Shown piece after piece: positions 8,711 to 18,184 of a stretch of 64,000 nucleotides of DNA (the first letter of the stretch is position 1; every line of letters begins with the position of its first letter). This stretch comes from Bacillota bacterium. GTDB lineage: Bacteria; Bacillota_A; Clostridia; Christensenellales; Aristaeellaceae. Position numbers and translations under genes: made by a program. Below the pieces are notes generated by a model that saw only the letters and a program-made list of their open reading frames with translations, made no database searches and had not been told where the DNA came from. The stretch is from NCBI GenBank assembly GCA_023421735.1, contig JAEZSP010000020.1:1-64000 (forward strand), in the 5' to 3' direction.

Positions 8711-8787
8711 ATGCCTTTCCCCAAAACAAAAAAGCCGCAGTTACTCTGCGACTTTTCGGTTAATGGTTATTTATTGGGGAAAGGCAT
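8711..8787. repeat. 14-bp perfect inverted repeat enclosing a terminator hairpin
   Basis: ATGCCTTTCCCCAA (8711-8724) and TTGGGGAAAGGCAT (8774-8787) are perfect inverted copies 49 bases apart. A second hairpin lies between them (8731-8755). The whole can fold as a hairpin on a long stem, in either strand. Confidence 0.75.
8725..8755 (-). terminator. Rho-independent terminator (inner hairpin)
   Basis: On the minus strand AAAGTCGCAG (8755-8746) pairs with CTGCGGCTTT (8740-8731), with one wobble pair and a 5-base loop. TTTTTTG follows. It lies inside the 14-bp inverted repeat. Confidence 0.7.
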
Positions 8788-8820
8788 AAAAAAAGCCCCG
8801 GCTATTTATTAGCCGAGGCT
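8788..8820 (-). terminator. Rho-independent terminator after the 179-residue gene
   Basis: On the minus strand AGCCTCGGCT (8820-8811) pairs with AGCCGGGGCT (8803-8794), one T-G wobble, 7-base loop, followed by TTTTTT (8793-8788). It ends the transcript of the two genes at 8932-9763 and is the first of two tandem terminators. Confidence 0.75.
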
Positions 8821-8931
8821 ATGGCGATGCAAATCCCACTATAACCATTCTATTTATATTGACATACACATACAATTCGTTTCGAGTCCATCTTTGGTAC
8901 CTTGTTGATACATCTTTGGTTCGTAAACAAT

Positions 8932-9471
8932 TCACTTTAGGTTCACAGCTTGAGCTAAGTAGTCTCTTATTGGCGGGATTATATACCCCCACAAAATAAC
9001 TCCAAATTGATTAATAGCCTCTTTCTTGCGTTTATAGTATTGAGTCCTTTCAATGCTGAGATTTTCAATAAGCTCCGTATCTGTATACTTAACCTTATTG
9101 ATATACTGCTTATTCAATATATCAAAGTACAGTTGGCCTAAAACCGGATATTCGTGTAATTTAAGCAAAGCCTTATCAACAAGATCCACAAGGAATTTTG
9201 TCTCCGCAATGCTAAGCAATTTGCTTTCTGCTTTTTCTTTATCAATATCGCTATCGAAATCATATGAAAGATAATCGGCAAGTTCAGCAATTCTCCGACC
9301 CCCGAAATCATAGGCTTCAGCGCTCGCATCATACATAACCTCTTGTGTTCTCCATACAACATCGCGATATATTCGAAGCAGCAGTTTAGCTTTATGAAAA
9401 ACCTCATTATTAAACTGCTTATCTCGATCAATTATCAGTGCAAGTTTTTTAATATGGATGTCTTCTTTCAT
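8932..9471 (-). CDS. Hypothetical protein, possible HTH regulator
   Basis: 179 residues, ATG with AAGGAG 9 bases upstream. It is almost all predicted helix. The C-terminal part (KYTDTELIENLSIERTQYYKRKKEAINQFGVILWGYI) looks like the sigma-region-4-like helix-turn-helix of phage ArpU/RinA-type late regulators. I infer a DNA-binding role, but the family is not certain. It is the second gene behind the LexA-type promoter at 9782-9810, 19 bases after the 90-residue gene, and ends before two tandem terminators. If the promoter is SOS-controlled, this protein is a candidate for passing the SOS signal to the downstream excision genes. Confidence 0.55.
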   Translation of the reverse strand: MKEDIHIKKLALIIDRDKQFNNEVFHKAKLLLRIYRDVVWRTQEVMYDASAEAYDFGGRRIAELADYLSYDFDSDIDKEKAESKLLSIAETKFLVDLVDKALLKLHEYPVLGQLYFDILNKQYINKVKYTDTELIENLSIERTQYYKRKKEAINQFGVILWGYIIPPIRDYLAQAVNLK

Positions 9472-9490
9472 AATGCGTGTCTCCTTGGAA

Positions 9491-9763
9491 TTAACTAAAC
9501 TCTGACGCTACCATGTTGATTTGCCCCATCTTCTTCTCAAATGCAATCATGCTTTTTGTATCATTAAAGAATGGAATAACCATTGTTTTACCGGTATCTG
9601 AATAATAAAACGCGGTATAAAGTTGTCCCTCTTCATCTGAATAAAGGGGTACCGGGCAATCAAAATCATAGACCGGTGTTAGTATTTTGTTATTGACGTT
9701 GATTGGCGAATAGCAATCTTTGGCTTGTTGTGTATGCTTCTTAATTTCTATTACGTTGCTCAT
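9491..9763 (-). CDS. Hypothetical 90-residue protein behind an SOS promoter
   Basis: The frame extends further upstream, but the ATG at 9763 has AAAGGAG 7 bases before it and lies just after the promoter, so this start is chosen (90 residues). The sequence is soluble and has no signal peptide or membrane segment. The beta-rich middle part (LYSDEEGQLYTAFYYSDTGK) resembles SseB-like or other small domains only loosely, so I assign no function. It is the first gene of a two-gene unit with the gene at 8932-9471, controlled by the LexA-box promoter directly upstream. Confidence 0.65.
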   Translation of the reverse strand: MSNVIEIKKHTQQAKDCYSPINVNNKILTPVYDFDCPVPLYSDEEGQLYTAFYYSDTGKTMVIPFFNDTKSMIAFEKKMGQINMVASEFS

Positions 9764-9781
9764 TTTATTCTCCTTTATTTT

Positions 9782-9810
9782 ATTATATCGAACATTTGTT
9801 CTCATATCAA
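9782..9810 (-). promoter_or_regulatory. Sigma-A promoter with LexA (SOS) box in the spacer
   Basis: On the minus strand -35 TTGATA (9810-9805), a 17-base spacer and -10 TATAAT (9787-9782). The spacer holds the palindrome GAACAAATGTTC with a flanking CG, seen on the plus strand as CGAACATTTGTTCT (9789-9802). The Gram-positive LexA/DinR consensus is CGAAC-N4-GTTCG, so only the last base deviates in the arms. LexA bound here would cover the promoter. Confidence 0.75.
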
Positions 9811-10198
9811 TATAAAATATATTCTGTACGAAAAAACGGACTTCTTTTATGGTGGGTAGGTCCTCAAGGGTTTCATGCTTTAAGACATAAGAATAAGTAA
9901 ACACTATTTACTCCGAGTTCAGTAAGTGGGATTAATATCGATTTATAGGTAAATTTGTTGAAATAAATAACACTAATGGCTATAATGACATATGGGTATA
10001 TTTATTTTTTTATTTACTATAAGGCAACAAATCTTCTCCTGCAAAGAACAGGGATTATGGAACTACAATAAAAGGCAACTTTGAGAATGCGGACGTGCTT
10101 AAAAAGCAACAAACCCTATAATACTGGAGCAATATATATTCTATGCTCTATATGCTTATAGTCTTTGCACGATAGAGTTTTTTGCAGTGAGGTGAATC
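9811..10198. other. AT-rich gap between divergent units
   Basis: No gene is supported here. It separates the SOS-type minus-strand promoter from the plus-strand eight-gene operon, so the operon promoter should lie here. TATAAT at 10117-10122 and TATAGT at 10157-10162 are possible -10 boxes, but neither has a good -35 at the right distance. Confidence 0.35.
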
Positions 10199-11716
10199 GT
10201 GGCAACTGAAGTTCAAGTTGGCAAATATACGCTTGAGTCACTGACTACAGGGATGTACTCTGATCCTAAAATTGTTTATAGAGAGTACATTCAGAATAGC
10301 GTTGACTCTTTGGAAATCGCCGTTGAAAACAGCTTGATAGAAAAACAAAGTATGCGTATTGACATTATTGTCAGTGCGGAAAATTCATATATTTCGATAC
10401 GAGATAACGGCACTGGTATCTCTAGCAGTGAAGCTAGAGCGACGCTGATGAACGTCGGTAACTCGAAAAAACGAAGTGCAAATAACCGTGGCTTCAGAGG
10501 TATTGGTCGCCTTGGCGGTATGAGCTACTGCGATACGCTGGTCTTCTCTACGTCGGCGGAGAACGAGCCAGTTAAAACAGTGGTGACCTTTAATTGTAAA
10601 AGACTGCGTCAGCTTTTAGTGCCAGGGCAGTATGAAGATCTGAGCTTATCTGCGGTTCTTGAGGAAATAACTACTGTAAAGATCGTTTCTGAGAAACATG
10701 AAAAGCACTATTTCCTCGTCGAGATGAAAGATGTCAGTGGTTTTTCGGATTTGCTCGACATTGATGCTATCAAGAGTTATATCTCGCAGGTTGCTCCATT
10801 ACCCTATCAATCAAGGCACTTCATTTACATATCTCAGCTTAAAAAGTTCTTGAACCAAAATGGTTACGAAGACGAGGAATTCCCGATTTTTGTAGGAGAA
10901 GAAGAGTCTGATCTCGAGCCGGTATATAAACCCAATAAAAGTCGCTTCCGATCAGATAGGAGCAAAAAAACCGTCGATGAAATCACTAGTATCACTTACT
11001 TTGATGTCAAGGTTAGCGATGAGCTCTACGCCTTAGGCTGGTATGGAAACTGCGGCTGGTATGGTTTTCTTTCAGACCGTGAGTTATGTGGTTTCCGCGT
11101 TCGTAAAGGCAATATCCTTATCGGTGACAGCAAAACCATGAATGGGATTTTCCGCGAAGCCAGATTTAACGGATGGACGCAAGGCGAGATCTTTATTATG
11201 ACGGACAAGCTAGTGCCAAATGCCAGACGTGATGATTTTGAGCAGAACGACGCATACAGAGAGCTGATCAGTGTACTTGGAGAAACTGTCGGCATCGATA
11301 TCCCAAAAAAGATACGCGAGGCATCGACAACCAGGAATGATTCCTCGGTTAAAGTCCTGAAAGAGGTTGATAAAACAATTGCCAACGCAAGCAACGTCAT
11401 GGCGGAGGGGTTCAACTCATCGGTTGATAAAGAGCAACTTGTTGAGGAATTGACCGAAACCGCTAAACGCCTAGATCGTACCGGCGTAAAGCCTGAGCTA
11501 AAGCCTCAAAAAGAAGAACTTCAAAAGAAAATAGAGGCCACGATTGAGGAGGTTTCTGAAAGTCAAAATTTCAAGTTAAATCAGATAAACTCTGCGGTCG
11601 ACAAGAAGAGTAAGCAGATTTTAAGAACTGTAAGTGATATCCTTTCCAAAAAGCTTTCAAAATTCCTTGTTGACGAGATTATCCAAGAGATAATTAACAC
11701 ATTGAACGGAAAGTAG
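10199..11716 (+). CDS. HSP90-like GHKL ATPase (operon copy 1)
   Basis: 505 residues from a GTG start with AGGTGA 5 bases upstream. The first 110 residues are a GHKL ATP-binding fold: N-box EYIQNSVDS (Glu29, Asn33, Asp36), G1 box RDNGTGIS (Asp69) and G2 box RGFRGIGRLGG (Gly98-Gly103). All residues needed for Mg-ATP binding and hydrolysis in HSP90/MutL/MORC proteins are present. Residues 400-505 are helical and probably coiled coil. It is the first gene of the eight-gene operon and is paralogous to the last one (23756-25285). In defence contexts such ATPases act as switches that dimerise on ATP; that role is inferred here. Confidence 0.85.
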   Translation: MATEVQVGKYTLESLTTGMYSDPKIVYREYIQNSVDSLEIAVENSLIEKQSMRIDIIVSAENSYISIRDNGTGISSSEARATLMNVGNSKKRSANNRGFRGIGRLGGMSYCDTLVFSTSAENEPVKTVVTFNCKRLRQLLVPGQYEDLSLSAVLEEITTVKIVSEKHEKHYFLVEMKDVSGFSDLLDIDAIKSYISQVAPLPYQSRHFIYISQLKKFLNQNGYEDEEFPIFVGEEESDLEPVYKPNKSRFRSDRSKKTVDEITSITYFDVKVSDELYALGWYGNCGWYGFLSDRELCGFRVRKGNILIGDSKTMNGIFREARFNGWTQGEIFIMTDKLVPNARRDDFEQNDAYRELISVLGETVGIDIPKKIREASTTRNDSSVKVLKEVDKTIANASNVMAEGFNSSVDKEQLVEELTETAKRLDRTGVKPELKPQKEELQKKIEATIEEVSESQNFKLNQINSAVDKKSKQILRTVSDILSKKLSKFLVDEIIQEIINTLNGK

Positions 11717-11723
11717 TTAATAT

Positions 11724-13646
11724 ATGGAATTATTCCCACCAGAGTTTCAACAGCTTGACCTTAATCGCTACGAAAAGGTTTTTGTGCGCCATACCAATAA
11801 TGAAGAAGAGTTTGGTTTTCTACTGCTCAAAGTAAACCCTGCGATGCTGGTCGGGGAGTATCTCCATGTAGTTATTTCTACCCAAGGCGTCGTGTTTTGT
11901 AAATTCTTGCCACTAAACAATCCAAATATGTTCCCGATTTTTCTGGAATCGTATCTTTCGGGTATTATCGAGGCGTCAGTCACGACAATCGGTCAGAAGC
12001 TCGGGTCAAATAAGGCATTGCTCGAAAATGGCAAGCTAGCGGTAAGATTTGTTTTTATATGCGTTCTTCCGTCTTTGAACAAAAAAGACATCGATTTTAC
12101 AAGGATGTCTCCAGCGGTGCGGGACTATGCCGAGCACTGCTGTATGTTCGCCGAAACATTTTCGGATTTACGTGGTGCTTATGCAGAAACCATAAACAGT
12201 TACTTGGCTTATCCCGCGTTGCCTAATTCCGAGAAGTGTATGGAAATTACAGAGTTAAACATCAACTCTATTCTCCATCGAATCGCTCCAGAATATACAG
12301 TCGTGCGTTTTGCTCTGAAAAACGATAACAATAGCACGCCCGGTGCCACTGAAGAATTACTGGTGGTCAGCGATGACGATACGGCAGCACGCGCCTTCAG
12401 GCTCGACACAGAGCAGATTAATATCGTAAACAAGGTTACCAAAGGTGACCAGCTGATTCTGGCTTGCGCAGGCAGCGGCAAGAGCGTTTTGTTAATTGCT
12501 AAGTGTTTTAAGGCGGCTAAAATGAATCCCGATAAGCGGTTCTTGATTACCTGCTTTAATAGAAATCTGCAATCGCTCTATACATGGTTTATTGAGAGGG
12601 CCGGGCTCACCGAACGAAACGTTGACTGCTTGACCTTCGATGGATTGTGCCGAAAGCTGATTCTAGCAAATAATATGTTTCTCCCTGGCGGCAAGGACGC
12701 GATTCCTGCTCGTCGAGGTGCAGCAATGAACGCCTTGCGTGACGGAAAAATTTCTGACCGTTACTATGGGATTTTCATCGATGAAGTGCAGATGTTCGAG
12801 ACTACGTGGTACAAGTTCTGCTATAACCTTCTTGAAAATAAAGACAGTGAAGATCATATTTTTGTAGTTTGCGGTGACAAAACTCAGGAAATCAAACAGC
12901 GTCAGAGAAAACGAAAAGCTCCATGGCAAGCTGGTGATGGTTACCCCGTTTTCCGTGGAAGCAATAGAAACTTGCGCATAGAAAAGAATTTCCGCAACTG
13001 CGTAGAGATTAACGAGTATATCAACCGCTTCGCCCAAAATGCCCGAGACATAATTCAAGACCATATTCCTAACGAAGAATATGACCCTGATATATTCCTT
13101 AGAGGCAAAGCGTTCCGAAATGGCAATGGGGTAACGATTAAGCAGTTTGACGGCAACGCCTTAGATGAAGCGAGACATGCAGTTGAATCTATCAGATTCA
13201 TCCATGACCACGAGCACGTCCCTTATGATGAAATTGCAGTCATTTTCTACAACCGTCAGTTTAAGCCTATGCATTATTATATAGAAGCTGCACTACTTGA
13301 GGCAATGGATCGAGCGCATATTCCATACGTCAAGCTATATAGCGGCGATGAAACGTGGGCTGGACGATATGGCGATGGTGGAGTTTCACTGATCACTTTT
13401 GAATCCGTACTCGGCCTCGATTTCCAAGCTGTCGTAGTTTGCGGAATCAAACCGCTGGGTGCTTTCGACAAGACTAAAAACTTACATACAGGTGTGGTAT
13501 TAGAAGAAGAGCGTGCCGAAGACTTAAAGAAAAATATTAGCTCTCTCTACGTAGCCTGTACTCGAGCCAAAGATTATTTACACATCATTCTGTCTGAAAC
13601 AAGCTTAAAATCGATTTTTAACAAGCTACTTACTGATTCGAATTAG
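11724..13646 (+). CDS. UvrD-like superfamily 1 helicase
   Basis: 640 residues. Residues 1-220 are an unrecognised N-terminal domain. The motor follows: Walker A LACAGSGKS (Lys253), motif II IFIDEVQMFE near residue 350, motif III VVCGDKTQEI, motif IV-like RIEKNFRN, motif V SVLGLDFQAVVVCG and motif VI SSLYVACTRAKDYL. These are the motifs of UvrD/PcrA/Rep DNA helicases, with DEVQ in place of the usual DEAQ. The 2A/2B domains are small. It starts 7 bases after the first ATPase gene and precedes the bactofilin-like gene by 14 bases. It probably works on DNA in the same antiviral complex, by inference from the operon. Confidence 0.85.
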   Translation: MELFPPEFQQLDLNRYEKVFVRHTNNEEEFGFLLLKVNPAMLVGEYLHVVISTQGVVFCKFLPLNNPNMFPIFLESYLSGIIEASVTTIGQKLGSNKALLENGKLAVRFVFICVLPSLNKKDIDFTRMSPAVRDYAEHCCMFAETFSDLRGAYAETINSYLAYPALPNSEKCMEITELNINSILHRIAPEYTVVRFALKNDNNSTPGATEELLVVSDDDTAARAFRLDTEQINIVNKVTKGDQLILACAGSGKSVLLIAKCFKAAKMNPDKRFLITCFNRNLQSLYTWFIERAGLTERNVDCLTFDGLCRKLILANNMFLPGGKDAIPARRGAAMNALRDGKISDRYYGIFIDEVQMFETTWYKFCYNLLENKDSEDHIFVVCGDKTQEIKQRQRKRKAPWQAGDGYPVFRGSNRNLRIEKNFRNCVEINEYINRFAQNARDIIQDHIPNEEYDPDIFLRGKAFRNGNGVTIKQFDGNALDEARHAVESIRFIHDHEHVPYDEIAVIFYNRQFKPMHYYIEAALLEAMDRAHIPYVKLYSGDETWAGRYGDGGVSLITFESVLGLDFQAVVVCGIKPLGAFDKTKNLHTGVVLEEERAEDLKKNISSLYVACTRAKDYLHIILSETSLKSIFNKLLTDSN

Positions 13647-13660
13647 AGGAGGTCCATAAT

Positions 13661-14746
13661 ATGAGCGCAGAGCTTATCCAATTTAATTCCGGCGACCATG
13701 TTCTGGGCGGTAAAAACATAACTGAAGCAATCTCATCCGACGGTGATGTCGTTTTCAACGAAAGCTACATCGTTGTCGGCGCTCTATTAGAGGGAGCGCA
13801 CATTCACGCTACCTATGATCTGAGGGTACTAGGCAATATTAAAGCCGAGAATATTACTGTTAACGGCTCACTATTTGTGGACGGAGATATTGATGCTGAT
13901 TCACTTGTCTGCCGCGGGACTTTTTTCTGTGCCGGAAAAGCCAGAATTAAAAAGATTGAATTTGGCAGCTATTCGGCTTCCGGTTCTTTGGTTAGCGAAG
14001 AGCTTCGCGTTTCCGGTGATTTATTTGTTCGCACAACCGTTGATACTAACACTTTGCTTGAAGCGGACGGTTTAGTGATTGCCGGTGAAGGAATAATGGG
14101 TGATGGTGAATTCAAGGCTAAGGCTGCTATCGCCAATGAATATTTTGAGTTTTCAGGTAAAAACAGCAGCAATGTATTTGAAATCTCTACGATGGACTTT
14201 TCGGACAAAACCGAGCAATCCGAACCGGTAGCCGTCAAGGGAACTATTGACCTCGATAGTATGGAAATCGGCACTGCGATAGAGAGTTTCAACAAAGTGC
14301 TTACCCGTAGCATTAATGAATGGACGGCACTCGAGGAGGATGAATTGGTTAAGGCTTTCCGCTCTACTGCAGCAGATTTGCCTGATTTGCATTCTGTCGA
14401 TGACATTATTGATTTTATCGTTGAGCTTTCCTATAAACGTGAAATAAAGAATTTTAGGGATTATTTGTATATTCTCTTCGCTAAACACGTTTTTCCGGAG
14501 GAACTTGCAAAGTATGAAACACTTGAGCCGGTCCTCTCGGAAATGTTCAATGCGGCTTCGCTCAAACTTACCGAGCTCGAGTTTAAGGCTAAGAACATAG
14601 AAGACTTTGCACGTTCTATTTACATCCTAAGCAAATTTTACTGTAAATCTCCTATTAGCCTCGCAGATGGTGCAGATAAAATCTTTTCTTCAATTGGTCT
14701 CCGGTATTCTACCGTAGAGCACGCGTGGAGGACTTATAATGGATAA
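13661..14746 (+). CDS. Bactofilin-like beta-helix protein
   Basis: 361 residues, ATG with AGAGGAGG. Residues about 15-175 consist of short repeating beta strands rich in Gly, Val and Asp (for example VNGSLFVDGDIDADSLVCRG), as in bactofilin and polymer-forming proteins, which make a right-handed beta-helix and can assemble into filaments. Residues 185-361 are a separate helical domain without a recognised motif. No membrane segment is present. The stop overlaps the start of the DrmA-like helicase gene by 8 bases, so it is firmly part of the operon. Its role is unknown; a scaffold for the helicase and ATPase partners is one possibility. Confidence 0.65.
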   Translation: MSAELIQFNSGDHVLGGKNITEAISSDGDVVFNESYIVVGALLEGAHIHATYDLRVLGNIKAENITVNGSLFVDGDIDADSLVCRGTFFCAGKARIKKIEFGSYSASGSLVSEELRVSGDLFVRTTVDTNTLLEADGLVIAGEGIMGDGEFKAKAAIANEYFEFSGKNSSNVFEISTMDFSDKTEQSEPVAVKGTIDLDSMEIGTAIESFNKVLTRSINEWTALEEDELVKAFRSTAADLPDLHSVDDIIDFIVELSYKREIKNFRDYLYILFAKHVFPEELAKYETLEPVLSEMFNAASLKLTELEFKAKNIEDFARSIYILSKFYCKSPISLADGADKIFSSIGLRYSTVEHAWRTYNG

Positions 14747-17700
14747 ACTAAAAAAAGCAAGACAATTGTTATCGACAGACATTCTGCATAACTTTATCGG
14801 CAGAATTACTGGCTCAGGTCTAAGGCGAATTGTCGGTAGTAACCCGGAAAATGTACTTCTTGTTGGAAAACTGATGTCCGCAAAGGATTCTGACGGGGCT
14901 AACATCAATTCTTCAAAAACCTTTATTGAAAGTATTGGTACCGACTTTTACATAAGTGGAGCCGACCGTGACACCGCTTATATTAAGATTACTCCGCAAG
15001 GCGATTTTTATTATCGAGTCTATCCTTTACTCAAGGAACAACGTGAGGCGATGGTCCAAGAAATCAATGAGTCCAAAGGTAGTTTCAACTACACTGACTT
15101 TAGTGAGGTTATCGTTGATTTCGAAGAGAATCCAAAGCCTTTTGCGGACATCCAGCTTAAACTGATTCCAGTTTACAAAAAAGTTAGCTTGAGCTCTTTA
15201 AGCGCTCAAATCAGCTTTTGGCTTAAAGACATACTTGACGATAGTGGCGAGTGTGGCTTTGTCGGCGAGACTCATACTCTTAACTCGCAATTGAAAGACT
15301 TCTTACAAGATCTCCAAGCTGGTGTTAATGCCGACCCAGAGACGATGTTAAGGGTGGTAACGGAGTCGACCAAAGTTTCTGACCTTTACGATGAGAGAAC
15401 TTTCGCATCTTTCTTACGGCAAAATGTTAATTCCAAGGTCGAGCAGCAAAATCAGAATTGGCAGATTTATTTTGATATTCAAGTGAAGAAAATCGGAACC
15501 GATTACCTTGTTTCGATATATCTCGTCAACAATTCTATCGTTCTCTACTCTAATGCACACCGCTCCCGCAAGGACGATAAATCCACAATAGAGACATTGT
15601 TTAACTCTGGAATGCGTGTTAATCTCGAAGGGGCTAAATTCTGCTCGATTGAGCTTGACTCCTTCGCTGACGACTATAAATATGACAAAACTCAATATGC
15701 ACTCAGCAATAACTGCTCGGTAAAGTATTTCGAAGCGGAAAACGCTTTACAGACCAACCATCTCCCGCTCTACGAGCAGTATCGCCTTATCACTAATGAT
15801 AGTCTTGCGGTGAAGTTCGCGGATCTAATTAATGACCCGATTAATACTCTCGAAGGCGTTCTTTCGAATATGCGAAATGAGTTTAAATCTTGGCTACGTT
15901 ATCGTCAACAGAAAGAGCCTATACTTACTCCCGTTGGTAAAGAAAAGCTTCTGGGTGAAATTCGTGGCTTTGAGGATGAAATCTCAAACTTCGAACTCGG
16001 AATCAACGTGCTCAAAAACTACCCGCCAGTTCGCGAGAGCTTCATCCAGATGAATCAGGCTTTCTCGGCTTCTGCAAAAGGCTACTCAACTTGGCGTTTA
16101 TTCCAGATAGTGTTTATCGTTTCTATGTTGCCAGATATCGTAGCCTGCGACCCAGATATGATGCCTGAAGAAGAAAAAGCGGAAACACATCTTTCTTCTA
16201 TGGCTTTGCTGTATTTCCCGACCGGCGGTGGTAAAACAGAAGCCTTCTTGGGTGCGCTGGTGTTTAATCTTTTCTTCGATCGACATCGTGGAAAAAACTA
16301 CGGCGTAACGAGCATTCTGCGTTATCCGCTCAGACTTCTCTCGGTTCAGCAAATTCAGCGTTTGGCTAACATTTTAGCGCAAGCTGAGCTGATACGCCGT
16401 GCTGACCCAACCATTGAAAAAACCGAGGGTTTCTCGCTGGGTTATTTTGTGGGCGACAATAACACGCCTAATAGCATGAGCGCAAAGGAGTACGCACAGT
16501 ACCGGGAAATGACTCAACAACAACGAGACGAACATAGAATCTTGGATATATGTCCTTTCTGCGGCAAACCAACCGTTCATCTTACAGCCAACGAAGATAT
16601 GGGGAGGCTTATTCATTACTGCGACAATCACGATTGCCCTTCGGGAGGTATTCTGCCGATTTATGTCGTTGACACAGAGATTTATAGGTTCTTGCCTAGT
16701 GCGATTATTAGCACAGTTGATAAATTTGCAATTATTGGCTGCAACGCGAATTTCCGTAATATTTTAAATGGTGCAGAATATAGATGCCCGCTCCACGGCT
16801 ATACGTCCAAGCGGAAATGTATTGAACCGACCTGCAAGTGTGAAGTAGATAAATATGAGAAAGTCGTCATGTATGATCCTGCTCCGACATTATTCATTCA
16901 GGACGAATTGCACTTGCTCCGCGAGTCATTAGGCGCATATGCCGCACACTATGAGTCATTTATTGAGTATTTCATTAAGAATTTCTCAAAATCCAAGCGT
17001 GACCTCAAGGTGATCGGTGCAACTGCAACAATTTCTTCTTACCAAGAGCAGGTTTACCATTTGTATGGTCGCAATCCGATTCGATTCCCTTGCGAATCGC
17101 CTTACATAGATAAGAATTTTTATGCCAAAATTGATGATAACGATCTGCAACGTCAGATATTAGGCTATGCGCCATATGGCAAAGCAATTGTCTATAGCGT
17201 AGTTTACTCGTTGAAGTATATGCGAGAGGCTGTTCACGAGTATTATCATGCGCCGGAGAAGATCCTTGCTATCCCCGGCATCGGAATCGATACCATTGAG
17301 GAAGCCCTAGAAATCCTCAAAGATTATTGGATTTTCCTCGAATACAACAATGTCAAGCGCGACGGCAATAACGTAGATGGTGCGATCAAAACTCCGGTTA
17401 ATGAAGAATTGAGCAGCGCGGGGATTATTCCATTCAAGACCCGTGCTATGACCGGAGATGAGTCCTTCCAAGATGTTCGTGAAGTTCTTGCTGATGTAGA
17501 AAACAATAAGGATGTCTATAATGGCGTGAACCTGATTACTGCGACTAACATGATTTCTCATGGCGTGGATGCCGACAGGTTTAATATCATGTTCTTCTAC
17601 GGAATTCCTGGCAATATGTCCGAATACATTCAGGCCTATTCTCGTACCGGGCGCAAGCATACCAGTATTGTTGTCGACCTGATTCGCCCCAGCCGTGAAA

Positions 17701-18170
17701 CCGACCGAAGTTATCTGAAGAATTTCACAAGTATCCATAAATACAAAGATCTGTTGGTTGAACCAGTACCAATTAACCGCTGGGCAACGAAGGCAGTTGA
17801 TATCACATTGCCGGGCATTTTCACAGGCTTACTTTTCACAGTTTATGACCCCGAGCTGCAATACTCGACCGGAACGCTGTTTTTTATGAAGAATATACGA
17901 AAAGCCATTAAGGACAACTTGCTCTACAAAGAGACTATTAAGGAGCAACTTTACCGTGCCTATGGCTGCACGGAAGATGATGGCGCGACGCAAGACCTAG
18001 GCAACCAATACAGTCAGAAGATTTCCGATTTTGTCGACAATCTTTTTATCCAGATTGGGGATAGAAGCTGGAGCGACGAAAACATTTTTACAGGCTTCAG
18101 CCTAATGGGATACCGGATTATGAACAGTCTGCGGGATACGGATACTGCGCTAATTATCGAACTTGAATGA
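14739..18170 (+). CDS. DrmA-like superfamily 2 helicase
   Basis: 1143 residues, start inside the previous gene with GTGGAGG upstream. Motor motifs: Walker A FPTGGGKTEA near residue 495, motif II FIQDELHLL near 722, motif III IGATATIS near 762, and C-terminal SHGVDADRFN (about 940) and QAYSRTGR (about 967). Two Cys clusters lie between Walker A and motif II (CPFCGKP...CDNHDCP near 605-635, and CPLHG...CIEPTCKC near 684-704) and may bind zinc. Length, the GGGKTE and DELHLL motifs and the DUF1998 partner next door are as in DrmA of the DISARM antiphage system. No DISARM methyltransferase, DrmC or DrmD gene is found here. The start of the DrmB-like gene overlaps or abuts its stop. Confidence 0.82.
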   Translation: MDKLKKARQLLSTDILHNFIGRITGSGLRRIVGSNPENVLLVGKLMSAKDSDGANINSSKTFIESIGTDFYISGADRDTAYIKITPQGDFYYRVYPLLKEQREAMVQEINESKGSFNYTDFSEVIVDFEENPKPFADIQLKLIPVYKKVSLSSLSAQISFWLKDILDDSGECGFVGETHTLNSQLKDFLQDLQAGVNADPETMLRVVTESTKVSDLYDERTFASFLRQNVNSKVEQQNQNWQIYFDIQVKKIGTDYLVSIYLVNNSIVLYSNAHRSRKDDKSTIETLFNSGMRVNLEGAKFCSIELDSFADDYKYDKTQYALSNNCSVKYFEAENALQTNHLPLYEQYRLITNDSLAVKFADLINDPINTLEGVLSNMRNEFKSWLRYRQQKEPILTPVGKEKLLGEIRGFEDEISNFELGINVLKNYPPVRESFIQMNQAFSASAKGYSTWRLFQIVFIVSMLPDIVACDPDMMPEEEKAETHLSSMALLYFPTGGGKTEAFLGALVFNLFFDRHRGKNYGVTSILRYPLRLLSVQQIQRLANILAQAELIRRADPTIEKTEGFSLGYFVGDNNTPNSMSAKEYAQYREMTQQQRDEHRILDICPFCGKPTVHLTANEDMGRLIHYCDNHDCPSGGILPIYVVDTEIYRFLPSAIISTVDKFAIIGCNANFRNILNGAEYRCPLHGYTSKRKCIEPTCKCEVDKYEKVVMYDPAPTLFIQDELHLLRESLGAYAAHYESFIEYFIKNFSKSKRDLKVIGATATISSYQEQVYHLYGRNPIRFPCESPYIDKNFYAKIDDNDLQRQILGYAPYGKAIVYSVVYSLKYMREAVHEYYHAPEKILAIPGIGIDTIEEALEILKDYWIFLEYNNVKRDGNNVDGAIKTPVNEELSSAGIIPFKTRAMTGDESFQDVREVLADVENNKDVYNGVNLITATNMISHGVDADRFNIMFFYGIPGNMSEYIQAYSRTGRKHTSIVVDLIRPSRETDRSYLKNFTSIHKYKDLLVEPVPINRWATKAVDITLPGIFTGLLFTVYDPELQYSTGTLFFMKNIRKAIKDNLLYKETIKEQLYRAYGCTEDDGATQDLGNQYSQKISDFVDNLFIQIGDRSWSDENIFTGFSLMGYRIMNSLRDTDTALIIELE

Positions 18171-18184
18171 TGGAGGGATTTAGC

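Noticed and set aside
10081..10162. TTGAGA and TATAAT or TATAGT as operon promoter
   Set aside because: The spacing between the boxes is wrong (30 bases), so no promoter is listed for the eight-gene operon.
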